NCBI RefSeq assembly: GCF_022346945.1
Contig: NZ_JAKRNI010000017.1
Span: 1 to 64,000, forward strand
Direction of reading: 5' to 3'
DNA: 64,000 nucleotides
DNA from: Microbacterium sp. ACRRU
GTDB lineage: Bacteria; Actinomycetota; Actinomycetes; Actinomycetales; Microbacteriaceae
The notes under the pieces were generated by a model. It did not search any database, was not told where the DNA came from, and was given only the letters and a program-made list of their open reading frames with translations. Below are positions 51,082 to 58,984 of this stretch, piece by piece. Position numbers and translations under genes: made by a program. The number at the start of each line of letters is the position of its first letter. Position 1 is the stretch's first letter.

Positions 51082-51935
51082 GTGATGTCTCCCTTCGCGC
51101 GGCGGCGCCGCAGCAGCCGACCGGCCGTCTCCACCGCCAGCAGCACCGCGACGACCGGCAGCGACCCCGTCCGCGCGGCGAGCGCGATCTGCAGGGGAAC
51201 CAGGGCCAGGATGGCGCCCCGGGTGGCCGCGCGCGCCTCGATCGCCCCCGGATGCCGGGCCACGGCCCGGTGGCCCGGAAGCACCGCCGCGAGGTACCGC
51301 GCACCCCCGACGAGACCCGCCGCGCGGTCTCCCGGGGCCGCGACGGCCGCAGCGGCGACCGCGATGCTCGTGGCGACGGCCGCGCGCCCGGTGGCGGCGG
51401 TGGTCCCCGTGACCTCACCCCGGGACACCGCGGTCAGCGCGGCGGTGTGCGCGGCGACCGCCGTGGCCGGGAGCACGGCCCGTCGCCACCCGCGGCCGGC
51501 GCCGCCGAGCATCACGTCGAGTCCGCGGCACGCGGCCATGACCACGGGACCGGCCGGTGTCGAGGAGAACACCAGGTCGTAGGACCACAGCGCCCCGGCC
51601 AACGCGAGCGAGACCAGGCCCGCGGCACGGCCACCAAGGAACGCTGCGCCCACCCCGGCACCGGTGAGGACGACCCCCGCTGCCAGAGCGTGCGGCCGCG
51701 GCACACGCCCGGAGGGGATCGGGCGTTCGGGTCGCTCGCGCGCATCGAGGTCGGCATCCGCGTAGTCGTTGAGCGCCATCCCGGCGCTGTAGAGGCATAC
51801 CGACGCGCCCACGAGAGCCACGCTCCGCCCGCCGACGCCACCCCGCGCGCTGGCGGCTCCGACGAGAGCGTCGCCGATGACGGTCAGCGAGGCCGGCGCA
51901 CGAACGAGCTCGAGGTAGTCCGAGACACGGCTCAC
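51078..51935 (-). CDS. eboC: EboC-like UbiA family prenyltransferase
   Basis: UbiA-type enzymes are membrane proteins that transfer a prenyl or other lipid diphosphate-activated chain. The 285-residue protein has about eight membrane segments. The first aspartate motif is NDYADADLDARERPERPIPSG near residue 56. The second expected Asp-rich motif is replaced by WSYDLVFSSTPAGPVVMAACRGLDVMLGG around residues 120-148, as often seen in EboC. The C-terminal tail is basic (LLRRRRAKG). GTG is the start, overlapping the inositol-phosphate-synthase-like stop by 4 bp. In the cluster it would attach or carry a lipid-linked intermediate; the donor is unknown. Confidence 0.88.
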   Translation of the reverse strand: MSRVSDYLELVRAPASLTVIGDALVGAASARGGVGGRSVALVGASVCLYSAGMALNDYADADLDARERPERPIPSGRVPRPHALAAGVVLTGAGVGAAFLGGRAAGLVSLALAGALWSYDLVFSSTPAGPVVMAACRGLDVMLGGAGRGWRRAVLPATAVAAHTAALTAVSRGEVTGTTAATGRAAVATSIAVAAAAVAAPGDRAAGLVGGARYLAAVLPGHRAVARHPGAIEARAATRGAILALVPLQIALAARTGSLPVVAVLLAVETAGRLLRRRRAKGDIT

Positions 51936-53131
51936 GATGCTGCGACCGAGGCCGCGACGACGGCGTCGGACGAGCGGCGGGCCCATCCGACGAATCGAGC
52001 GGTCTGCTCGGCGAACGCGTGGACGTCGCTGCCCCACGGGTCCTTGAAGAAACACGCGAGGTCGGCGACGACCCCCCGGTGGCCCGCACGCGTGGCGAGC
52101 GCGAGGGCACGGACGAGGTCGATGACGAGGGGCGCCGCGAGGGCGGAGTCGTAGGCGCTCCACGTCGTCTGCAGGGTCACGCGACTGCCCAGGAATCCGA
52201 CCGCGCTCACGTGGTCCCAGGCGGTCTTGACGTCGCCGAGGTCGGGCACGTTGTCGATGTGCAGGGGCGCGACGACGTCGTCTCCCACGAGCGAGTACAG
52301 GCCCCGGTTCTTCGAGACGAGCTTGGACCGGACGGCCTCGGGGTCGGACAGCGTCGCCCCGTCACCCCCGCCGAGGAGGTTGGTTCCGGCCCACGACCGG
52401 ACCGAGAGGCCGCGTGCCGTAAACATGGGCGCCAACACGGTGCGCAGCAGGGTCTCGCCGGTCTTCCCGTCCTGTCCGGCGTAGGCGATCCCGGCGCGAT
52501 CGGCGCGTTCGCGCAGCGCGGGCAGGTTCAGCGAAGCCGAGGGCGTGAACGCGGCGTACGCCGCGCCCGCGGCCACCGCGGCGGCGGCGGCACGGGAACT
52601 CGGCGGAAGGATGCGCACCCCGGGCGTCGACAGAGCGACCGTGAGTGCCGTGTCGTCGTCGAATCCCGGGTGGTACGGCGGCAACGGCTCGGTCGAGGAG
52701 ACGTCGATCACGACGACGTCGCGCAGGCCATGGCGTTCGCGGAAGTCGACGATGTCCGCGGTGAGCTGATCGATCTCCTCCTGCTGCGTCGTGAGCCCGG
52801 TGGGAACCTGGCGCAGGTTCCGGTCGGTGGCGGCCACACGCTCGCTCACGCGGTCGACGAGGGATGCCGGGAACATGCCGCCCTCGGCGAGCGATCGCGC
52901 CCTGTCGACCAGCGGCGTCGTCGTGATGTCGTGCCCGCCCACGACGATGTCGGCGAGGCCGGGGAAGGCCGAGTCCCTCAGGGCGGGTGTCTCGGTCGTC
53001 AATCCGATGGGCTCGACCAGGCCGGCGGCGACCGCGTGCAGGCCGACGATCGCCGTCGTGGCGAGCGACCCGCGAGCGCCGATGAACCAGGCGCCGACCT
53101 CGGGCGATGCGGGAATGTCAGAACTGTTCAC
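51932..53131 (-). CDS. myo-Inositol-1-phosphate synthase-like protein
   Basis: MIPS enzymes turn glucose-6-phosphate into inositol-3-phosphate using NAD. The 399-residue protein carries the NAD-binding opening GAWFIGARGSLATTAIVGLHAV near residue 12, and the linker RDVVVIDVSSTEPLPPYHPG. The catalytic region AYAGQDGKTGETLLRTVLAPMF near residue 221 corresponds to the AGDDFKSGQT motif but with QDGKTGET. LLGGGDGATLSDPEAVRSKLVSKN near residue 251 follows. It is the first gene of the ebo-like operon, where standard clusters instead carry the dehydroquinate-synthase-like EboD. Both families make carbocycles from sugar phosphates by aldol-type ring closure, so this may be the functional replacement. 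Confidence 0.88.
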   Translation of the reverse strand: MNSSDIPASPEVGAWFIGARGSLATTAIVGLHAVAAGLVEPIGLTTETPALRDSAFPGLADIVVGGHDITTTPLVDRARSLAEGGMFPASLVDRVSERVAATDRNLRQVPTGLTTQQEEIDQLTADIVDFRERHGLRDVVVIDVSSTEPLPPYHPGFDDDTALTVALSTPGVRILPPSSRAAAAAVAAGAAYAAFTPSASLNLPALRERADRAGIAYAGQDGKTGETLLRTVLAPMFTARGLSVRSWAGTNLLGGGDGATLSDPEAVRSKLVSKNRGLYSLVGDDVVAPLHIDNVPDLGDVKTAWDHVSAVGFLGSRVTLQTTWSAYDSALAAPLVIDLVRALALATRAGHRGVVADLACFFKDPWGSDVHAFAEQTARFVGWARRSSDAVVAASVAAS

Positions 53132-53289
53132 GTGGAGATCCGTTCTTCATCGAGGGACGTGAGCTGCCGAGGCGCGCGTCAGCGACGCGCGGGGCGGGTG
53201 CCCCGATGGCGTGCGACGTGTCCGCGGGGGGACGAACACGGCGCCTGCGGCCTGACCCTTCTCTGCGCTGAGCAGCCCTGGCTCGACCG

Positions 53290-53326
53290 ACACTATTCGC
53301 GCTTTTGCAGAATGGCAAGCAAAAGT
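53290..53326 (-). promoter_or_regulatory. Promoter of the ebo-like operon with ACTTTTGCTTG element
   Basis: On the minus strand TTGCCA (53313-53318) and TAGTGT (53290-53295) are 17 bases apart. ACTTTTGCTTG (53316-53326) overlaps the -35 box and is identical over 11 bases to the element at the WxL promoter (28411-28421). A second GCTTTTGC lies in the spacer on the other strand (53301-53308). The leader to the GTG at 53131 would be about 150 bases; the rest of the 320-bp gap shows nothing else. Confidence 0.65.
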
Positions 53327-53451
53327 CTCCACAATTGCAGGCATCTATTGCAGTCAAGGCCGCGCAGAGTGCCCCCTGCGTCCCGCGTGGGGGGCACGCG
53401 TGACGAGGTACCCTCGCGAACCCGCGGACCGGGACGGGGGGCGGCGGCCGG

Positions 53452-54300
53452 TCAGGCTCGCGCCGGGAACCGGGTGTCGAGCCAGGCCAGCAGATCGGCA
53501 CGCACCTCGGCCTGCTGCACTTCGGCGAAGATCTCGTGGCGCGCGCCGGGATAGACCAGCGTCGTGACGTCGGTGAGTCCGGAACGCGCGCGATAGGCGT
53601 CCGCCAACCGATGGACGCTGCGCGGCCCCCCGACGGTGTCGTCGCGCCCGACCATGAGCAGCATCGGCACATCGTGCCCGAGATCGCGCCGGGGGCGGCC
53701 GAAGAGCCTGAGGGTCTCGAGCGGGCCGAACAGCCGCAGGAGCGGGGTCGAGGTCGTCAGAGGGTCGGCGATGAAGTCCCGCCCGACCTGCTCGTCGCTG
53801 GAGAGCCACTCCATGCCCGAGCCGCGCACGTGCTTCCACGGGGCGTTCAAGTCGCCCGCGTTGAGGGCACCGGGCCAGCGCAAGGCCGATCCGCTCAGGA
53901 TGACCGCGTCGAAGGCATCCGGATGCCGGTCCACCAGCATCTGCGCGAGGAACGAACCCCACGAGTGCCCGAGGAGCACCAGCGGGAGATCGGGGTGGGC
54001 CTCGCGGATGATCTGCGTCAGGGTCCACACGGCGTCGCGCGCGGCACCGAGGCCTCCCGGGCCGAGCCGACCGAGCTTGCGGTGGTCACCGTTCCACTGG
54101 CGCAGGCCCGTGCGACCGTGTCCGCGGTGGTCGTCGGCGTAGACGGTGTAGCCGTCGTCGACGAGCGCCTCGATGAGCCTTTCGTACCGGCCCGCGTGCT
54201 CCCCCACCCCGTGCAGCAGCTGCACGATCGCCCGCGGCGACTCCGCCGGGTACACGTCGTAGACGATCGGGATGCCGTAGGCGTCGACGAACTCGGGCAT
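53452..54300 (-). CDS. Alpha/beta hydrolase (monoacylglycerol-lipase-like)
   Basis: This 282-residue serine hydrolase of the monoglyceride lipase/lysophospholipase group has the oxyanion strand AIVQLLHGVGEHAGRYERL near residue 25. The motif DDHRGHGRTG lies near 56, nucleophile serine in LVLLGHSWGSFLAQML near 111, the catalytic aspartate in LLMVGRDDTVGG near 220, and histidine in VYPGARHEIFAE near 252. There is no signal peptide. The ATG is six bases after a TAGACT box (54307-54312 reversed), so the mRNA is probably leaderless. Its promoter abuts the transposase scar. The substrate, a lipid ester or small ester, is unknown. Confidence 0.92.
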   Translation of the reverse strand: MPEFVDAYGIPIVYDVYPAESPRAIVQLLHGVGEHAGRYERLIEALVDDGYTVYADDHRGHGRTGLRQWNGDHRKLGRLGPGGLGAARDAVWTLTQIIREAHPDLPLVLLGHSWGSFLAQMLVDRHPDAFDAVILSGSALRWPGALNAGDLNAPWKHVRGSGMEWLSSDEQVGRDFIADPLTTSTPLLRLFGPLETLRLFGRPRRDLGHDVPMLLMVGRDDTVGGPRSVHRLADAYRARSGLTDVTTLVYPGARHEIFAEVQQAEVRADLLAWLDTRFPARA

Positions 54301-54362
54301 GCGGCGAGTCTAGGGCGCGTTGACTTTGGTGGTTTGGGTGGGGTTCGGGGATTGTCAGTGAG

Positions 54363-54520
54363 ATGAGTCGGGATGTGATTCCGGATCGGGCGTGGTCGGT
54401 GGTGGAGCCGCTGATGCCGCTGCATCGGATCAGCGGTGGTCGTCGTCGGCATGATGACCGGGCGTTCCTGGAAGCGGTGGCCTGGAAGTACCGGACGGTT
54501 GGGTTACTGCCGGCCAAAAT
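54363..54520 (+). pseudogene. Truncated IS5-type transposase fragment
   Basis: The reading frame beginning ATGAGTCGGGATGTGATT encodes MSRDVIPDRAWSVVEPLMPLHRISGGRRRHDDRAFLEAVAWKYRT, which resembles the first 45-50 residues of IS5-family (DDE) transposases. The RTG-VPWRDLP part and all catalytic residues are missing. After about 54505 the translation (VGLLPAKIWWSHPEV) no longer fits the family. The open frame runs on to 54608 by chance. No clear terminal inverted repeats or target duplication were found. Confidence 0.65.
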
Positions 54521-54683
54521 ATGGTGGTCACACCCGGAAGTTATCCCGGTCCGGGGCCTGCCAGCAGCCGTCCCGTTCTTGGCGACTGGCGCAACGAGAG
54601 GGCTCTAGAAATGTGCTGGACGTCCTTGAACTATGGCAACAATGCACCCGTCTTCTGGGATTGCAACAGTGGATGGTGATCGC

Positions 54684-55208
54684 ATGAAGAGCAGGTCGAC
54701 CCGGCCGACGATTCTTGTCGTCGGCTGGGTCAGCTTGTTCGTGGGGTTGAGCGTCCCGTTTGCTGTTTCCATAGCCGCGGTGCGGCTATTTTGGAGCCTG
54801 CCATGCCTAGAGGGGGTCCAGTGGTCCTTCGCGCCTCTCGTCGTGGCATGCGAACCCGTTGGAGCGCTACGCAGCGGCCTAGGGTGGTTCGCAACGATCG
54901 TCTGCGTGACGGCTCTCACCATTGCAACGGTCATCGCGGTGGTTTCGATCCTCAGATGGGTTCGCACTTCGTCGAAACGTGACGCGATGCCTTCTTTGCT
55001 CTTCTCGACCACAGTCGGAGGGGTTGCAGCCATCACGGGAGTCGTCATCGCGATCAACCCCGATGCAGCTACACACTCGCGCGGTGCCTGGATAACCCTG
55101 TCCTCTTTCGCTGCATTGGGCTCGGCTACCTTGTTCGCCGTCGCTTCCATGATCCTCTGGAGCGCCGCATCGGCACGCGCTAACCGATCCTCTCCCACGA
55201 GACCCTGA
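54684..55208 (+). CDS. Hypothetical membrane protein, lower GC
   Basis: I do not recognise this family. The 174-residue protein has four predicted membrane helices: ILVVGWVSLFVGLSVPFAVSIAA, GWFATIVCVTALTIATVIAVVS, LLFSTTVGGVAAITGVVIAI and LGSATLFAVASMILWSAA. A loop with two cysteines (PCLEGVQWSFAPLVVACEP) lies between helices 1 and 2. Base composition and codon use are clearly less GC-rich than the surroundings (many TTG, GTT and AAC/ATT codons), and the gene lies between a transposase remnant and a truncated gene, signs of transfer. An upstream ATG at 54633 would add 17 residues. The short GGATGG before the chosen ATG is only a weak ribosome-binding site. Confidence 0.6.
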   Translation: MKSRSTRPTILVVGWVSLFVGLSVPFAVSIAAVRLFWSLPCLEGVQWSFAPLVVACEPVGALRSGLGWFATIVCVTALTIATVIAVVSILRWVRTSSKRDAMPSLLFSTTVGGVAAITGVVIAINPDAATHSRGAWITLSSFAALGSATLFAVASMILWSAASARANRSSPTRP

Positions 55209-55513
55209 GTTGATAACGACGGCGAGGTTGCCGGTGATGGTCCTGGTGCTCATCTGTCGTCTCCTGCTCGTGCGGTTCGTTCTCCCCGTCGACGTCGACG
55301 GGATGCCGGTCCTCGGATCGGCCTCGGGGGTTGGTGCAGCGTCATCCTCGGGAACGTCGATGCCCCAAGATGCGAGCGCGTTGCGGCGGGTGATTTCCAC
55401 CGGCGGCTCCGAAAGCGATCGCCGCTGCTCGAGCTCGGCGCGAGTGACGTAAGGGCGGCGCTCGGCCGGAAAACGACGAAACGAACCGTTAGCAAGACTA
55501 ATCAGATACGCTA
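55209..55513 (-). pseudogene. Truncated SSB-like gene start and upstream gene fragment
   Basis: On the minus strand GGAG and an ATG at 55253 begin MSTRTITGNLAVVINS, like the first ten residues of a single-stranded-DNA-binding protein, but the resemblance stops at about 55215, where the lower-GC gene begins. Upstream and in the same frame lies ERRPYVTRAELEQRRSLSEPP followed by VEITRRNALASWGIDVPEDD, a well-formed protein sequence with no start codon. It looks like the end of another gene whose beginning is lost next to marR. Both pieces are probably leftovers of a rearrangement. Confidence 0.5.
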
Positions 55514-55515
55514 AC
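55488..55515. promoter_or_regulatory. Operator-like inverted repeat upstream of marR
   Basis: GTTAGC (55488-55493) and GCTAAC (55510-55515) face each other across 16 bases, with TTAGCAAGACTAA as a second, nested palindrome. It lies 12 bases before the marR ATG. MarR-type repressors often bind such a site to control themselves and the adjoining pump. Confidence 0.6.
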
Positions 55516-55526
55516 TATCGAGAACC

Positions 55527-55988
55527 ATGAATGACCGCGTCGACGAATCCCCCCGGTCCGACTCGCGTGACGCCCTCCGTTCCGCAGCCTCCGAGCTGCG
55601 GATGGCGACGTTCCGACTCGCCCGCCGCCTGCGCTCCCAACGCGCGGTCGACACCATGAGCGACGGACAGTTCGCCGTGCTCGCCGCGCTCACGATGCAC
55701 GGTGAGCACACCCTCGGCCAGCTCGCGGAGCGCGAGCGCGTCACGGCCCCGTCGATGAACCGCACGGTATCGCTGCTCGAAGAGGCGGGGTACGTCTCGC
55801 GCACCCCCGACGAGGACGACCGCCGCAAGGTCACGATCGCCCTGACGGATGCCGGTCGCCTCGTGGTCGACGAGACCGTTCGGCGTCGGGACGCCTGGCT
55901 CGAGCAGGCCCTGGCGGACCTGTCCGGCCATGAGCGGCAGACGCTCGCGGCGGCGGCCGAGATCATGCGAAAGGTGGCAGACACGTGA
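55527..55988 (+). CDS. MarR family transcriptional regulator
   Basis: This winged-helix regulator has 153 residues. The N-terminal helix (ALRSAASELRMATFRLARRLRSQRAVDTMSDGQFAVLAAL) leads to the helix-turn-helix GEHTLGQLAERERVTAPSMNRTVSLLEEAGYVSRTPDEDDRRKVTIALTDAG. The wing motif DEDDRRKV is typical of the family. GAGAACC is a modest ribosome-binding site. The stop overlaps the MFS gene start by 4 bp, so the regulator and pump are made together, and the palindrome in front probably binds it. Confidence 0.94.
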   Translation: MNDRVDESPRSDSRDALRSAASELRMATFRLARRLRSQRAVDTMSDGQFAVLAALTMHGEHTLGQLAERERVTAPSMNRTVSLLEEAGYVSRTPDEDDRRKVTIALTDAGRLVVDETVRRRDAWLEQALADLSGHERQTLAAAAEIMRKVADT

Positions 55989-57370
55989 GTGCGATGTTCC
56001 GCTCGTTGTCGGTCTACAACTACCGCGTCTGGTTCGTCGGTGCGCTCGTGTCCAATATCGGCGCGTGGATGCAGGCGACGGCGCAGAACTGGGTGGTCCT
56101 GACCGAGCTCACCGCCAACGACGCCGCCGCCATGGGCGTGACGATGGCCCTGCAGTTCGCTCCCCCGCTGCTGCTGGTGGGGGTGACCGGGTGGGTCGCG
56201 GACCGCTTCGACCGCCGGAAGCTCATCATGTGCACGCAGGGCGCGATGCTGCTGCTGGCCGTCACGATCGGCATCCTGCTGGTGACGGGCGTGATGACGC
56301 TGCCCTTGATGTTCGTCTTCGCTCTCGCGCTGGGTCTGATCACGGCGTTCGACAACCCCGCGCGACAGGCCTTCGTCTCCGACCTCGTCGCGCGCGAGAA
56401 CGCCTCGAATGCCGTCGCCCTCAACGCCGCCTCCTTCAACACGGCCCGGCTGATCGGGCCGGCCGTGGCGGGCCTGATGATCGTGGTCGTCGGAACCGGC
56501 TGGGTGTTTTTGGTCAACGCCGTGACATTCCTCGGCATGATCGCGGCGCTCCTGCTCATGAGACCTCACGAGCTGGTCGTCCACCACCGCCGCGGCGGAC
56601 CCGCGCGTCTGGCGGACGGCTTCCGCTACGTCGCGAAACGTCCGGACCTCGTGGTGATCTTCGCCATGGTCTTCCTCCTCGGCGCGTTCGGCATGAACTT
56701 CCCCATCTTCGCGTCCACGATGGCGCTCGAATTCGGGCGGGGCGCCGACGGCTTCGGGCTGCTCAGCTCGTTCGTCGCGATCGGTTCGCTCGCGGGAGCC
56801 CTGCTGGCCGCACGACGGGACCGCGCCCGCATGCGCGTGGTGATCCTGGGCGCCGGCGGCTTCGCCGTGGCATCCGGTCTCTCGGTGGTGGCGCCCAGCT
56901 ACGAGACGTACGCGGCGACCCTCGTCCTCACGGGCTTCTGCGTCGTGACCATGCTCACCACGGCCAACGGCTACGTCCAGACCACCACCGATCCGGCGCT
57001 GCGCGGTCGCGTGCTCGCGCTCTACATGGCGATCCTGCTCGGAGGGACGCCGGTCGGAGCTCCCATCGTCGGAGCGGTCGCCGAGGAGCTCGGGCCGCGC
57101 GTGGCGATCGGTCTCGCCGCCGTCGTCGCCTTCATCGCGTGCGGGGTCGGGGTGACCTGGACGCTGGCGTCGGGGCGCCTGCACCGGCACGAGACCAAAC
57201 GGTTCCGGCTGACCCTCGACGAGACGCGCCCGCTGGCCACCGTCCCGGCCGAGCCGGAGGACTTCAGCGACGAGATCGCGGGAACCACACCGATTCCGCT
57301 GCCGCCGACGGAGCGTCCCCGCGGCGCCGGCCGCACGCGACCCGACCCGCACCCGCGCCCCTCGGCCTGA
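55985..57370 (+). CDS. MFS transporter (12 membrane segments, efflux type)
   Basis: This 461-residue major-facilitator protein of the MFS_3/enterobactin-exporter-like type opens SAMFRSLSVYNYRVWFVGALVSNIGAWMQATAQNWVVLTEL. The loop 2-3 motif is GVTGWVADRFDRRKLIM near residue 73, and ALGLITAFDNPARQAFVSDLVAREN near 112 is highly typical of this group. TTTDPALRGRVLALYMAILLGGTPVGAPIVG lies near residue 335. A 75-residue cytoplasmic tail ends it. It is translationally coupled to marR, so drug or metabolite export under MarR control is likely. Confidence 0.94.
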   Translation: MSAMFRSLSVYNYRVWFVGALVSNIGAWMQATAQNWVVLTELTANDAAAMGVTMALQFAPPLLLVGVTGWVADRFDRRKLIMCTQGAMLLLAVTIGILLVTGVMTLPLMFVFALALGLITAFDNPARQAFVSDLVARENASNAVALNAASFNTARLIGPAVAGLMIVVVGTGWVFLVNAVTFLGMIAALLLMRPHELVVHHRRGGPARLADGFRYVAKRPDLVVIFAMVFLLGAFGMNFPIFASTMALEFGRGADGFGLLSSFVAIGSLAGALLAARRDRARMRVVILGAGGFAVASGLSVVAPSYETYAATLVLTGFCVVTMLTTANGYVQTTTDPALRGRVLALYMAILLGGTPVGAPIVGAVAEELGPRVAIGLAAVVAFIACGVGVTWTLASGRLHRHETKRFRLTLDETRPLATVPAEPEDFSDEIAGTTPIPLPPTERPRGAGRTRPDPHPRPSA

Positions 57371-57380
57371 GCGGACCGCG

Positions 57381-58814
57381 TTACACGTAGAAGCCGTGCG
57401 CCTCCAGCACCGCCACGGCGGCATCGCGTCCGGACACCTCTAACTTCGCGTAGATGGACCGCAGCTGAGACTTCACGGTGTTGGGTGACACCTCGAGCGC
57501 TTCCGCGATCTGCGGAAGACTGCGCGGCCCGCGCAGGAACAGCGCCAGGCGCTCCTCGCGAGGGCTCAGCGCCGGGAGCGGTGGACGCGGCTCCCGCGCG
57601 GGCACGTACGACAGCGCCGCGCAGACGCGTGCCGCGGCTTCGGCCGATTCCGGGTGAAGCGTCGCCAGCCGCTCCAGCAGGGCGCGCACTTCGGGTTGCG
57701 GGAGGGTCAGGTAGGGGGTGAGCGAGCCGCCCAGGCTCTCGGAGAGCGAGAACCCCTCCGCGAAAACCGTGTAGGCGGCCTCGTGATTGCCCAGCCGGAC
57801 GTGGGCGACGGCACGCCGCAGCAACAGCGGCGTCAGCGTACGGACGCAGTGCTCCGTGCCCATCCGGATGCACGGGTCCGTGGACTCCAGTACCTCTCGC
57901 TCACGCCCTAGCGCGATGAGCGCCGCGGCGCGTTGCATGTCGAAGCACAGGGCGTGCCCGGGCGGCGACTGCCGCCCCTCGAGCACCGCGAGCGCTCGCC
58001 TCGGCTCCCCCCGGGCCAGGAGCAGGTCAGCGTACACCCCCTGGGCGAAGCCCCGCACCATCGTGTGGCCCGAGTGCGCATCGGTTCCACCGGCCAGCGT
58101 CGCGACGAGCATCATCCCTTCGGCGTAGTCGCGACGGATGAGAGCCCGCATCGCCTCGGCCGCGCGCGCGGAGTACAGCCAGAACGGGTCGCCGGGCGAC
58201 CCGGTTCGCAGCTCTTCCGCGAGCACACCCAAAGCCGCCGCGTCGAGGTCGGCGGAGGCGAGGAGGATGCGGGCGAGGAGCAGGTCGTAGTCGGGGTGCA
58301 CGATCTCCCAGCCGGACCGGGATGCCACGTCCTCGCACTCGCGGAGGCTGTCCGCGGCGACGAGGTACTCCCCGTTGATGGCGGCCGTGAGACCGCGGAC
58401 GGCGTGGGCGCGGTACAGCGCCACCGGACCGTTCGCATACGCGATGGCGGAGGCGGCGTACTCGGCGGCGCGCTGTACCCACCCCGCGGCGGCGTAGGCC
58501 TCGGACACCGCGGAGAAGAGAGTGGAGCGGGTGGTCGCCTCGAGGCGACTCGGTCCGCGCAGGCGCCCGTTGGCGAAGTGCGCGTCGATGAGCTGCAACG
58601 CCTCGTCGACGTGGTCCAAGCGGGACCGGGCGATGAGCAACGCTTCGAGCGTATGCGCGCTGGCATCCACCCACACACGAGGAGCGGGTCCGGCCTCGAT
58701 GTCGGCCAGAGTGCGCAGATCGGCGATGGCCGGCGCCGGGGCTGTGGGAAGCACGCTGCGGACGACGCGGTCGACCGCGGCCTTGACGTTCTCGACTGTC
58801 GACTCCTCAGCCAC
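57381..58814 (-). CDS. LuxR-type regulator with helical repeat (TPR-like) sensor part
   Basis: This 477-residue protein ends in a LuxR helix-turn-helix: PALSPREERLALFLRGPRSLPQIAEALEVSPNTVKSQLRSIYAKLEVSGRDAAVAVLEAHGFYV. About 400 residues of helical repeats rich in Ala, Leu and Glu lie before it (SRLDHVDEALQLIDAHFANGRL, AYAAAGWVQRAAEYAASAI), like the TPR part of MalT/LAL regulators. The N-terminal ATPase domain of those proteins is absent. The GTG at 58814 has GGGGAG about seven bases upstream. It is divergent from the DHA2 pump gene and its possible target is that pump. Confidence 0.85.
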   Translation of the reverse strand: MAEESTVENVKAAVDRVVRSVLPTAPAPAIADLRTLADIEAGPAPRVWVDASAHTLEALLIARSRLDHVDEALQLIDAHFANGRLRGPSRLEATTRSTLFSAVSEAYAAAGWVQRAAEYAASAIAYANGPVALYRAHAVRGLTAAINGEYLVAADSLRECEDVASRSGWEIVHPDYDLLLARILLASADLDAAALGVLAEELRTGSPGDPFWLYSARAAEAMRALIRRDYAEGMMLVATLAGGTDAHSGHTMVRGFAQGVYADLLLARGEPRRALAVLEGRQSPPGHALCFDMQRAAALIALGREREVLESTDPCIRMGTEHCVRTLTPLLLRRAVAHVRLGNHEAAYTVFAEGFSLSESLGGSLTPYLTLPQPEVRALLERLATLHPESAEAAARVCAALSYVPAREPRPPLPALSPREERLALFLRGPRSLPQIAEALEVSPNTVKSQLRSIYAKLEVSGRDAAVAVLEAHGFYV

Positions 58815-58965
58815 GGTGAGCTCCCCTCGCTGCGATGGTAGGCCATCATCTTGCGCTATTCGTCCCAACGTTTCGTCCGGTCATCGTTCCGGGCGATGCA
58901 GGGCGATGCGGAAAGTGCAGGGCGCAGCGCACGGCGTCGCGGCGTCCCCTTCCTCCGGTGTTTTT

Positions 58966-58982
58966 CGCTAGATAAGCTAGCG
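58966..58982. promoter_or_regulatory. Palindromic operator at the DHA2 pump start
   Basis: CGCTAGATAAGCTAGCG is an inverted repeat of six bases around a five-base centre, ending two bases before the GTG start at 58985. TAAGCT inside it can serve as a -10 box of a leaderless transcript. A regulator bound here would block transcription. Confidence 0.6.
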
Positions 58983-58984
58983 AT

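Noticed and set aside
54363..54608. An intact insertion sequence
   Set aside because: Only the first part of the transposase is present, catalytic residues are missing, and no terminal inverted repeats or target duplication could be found.
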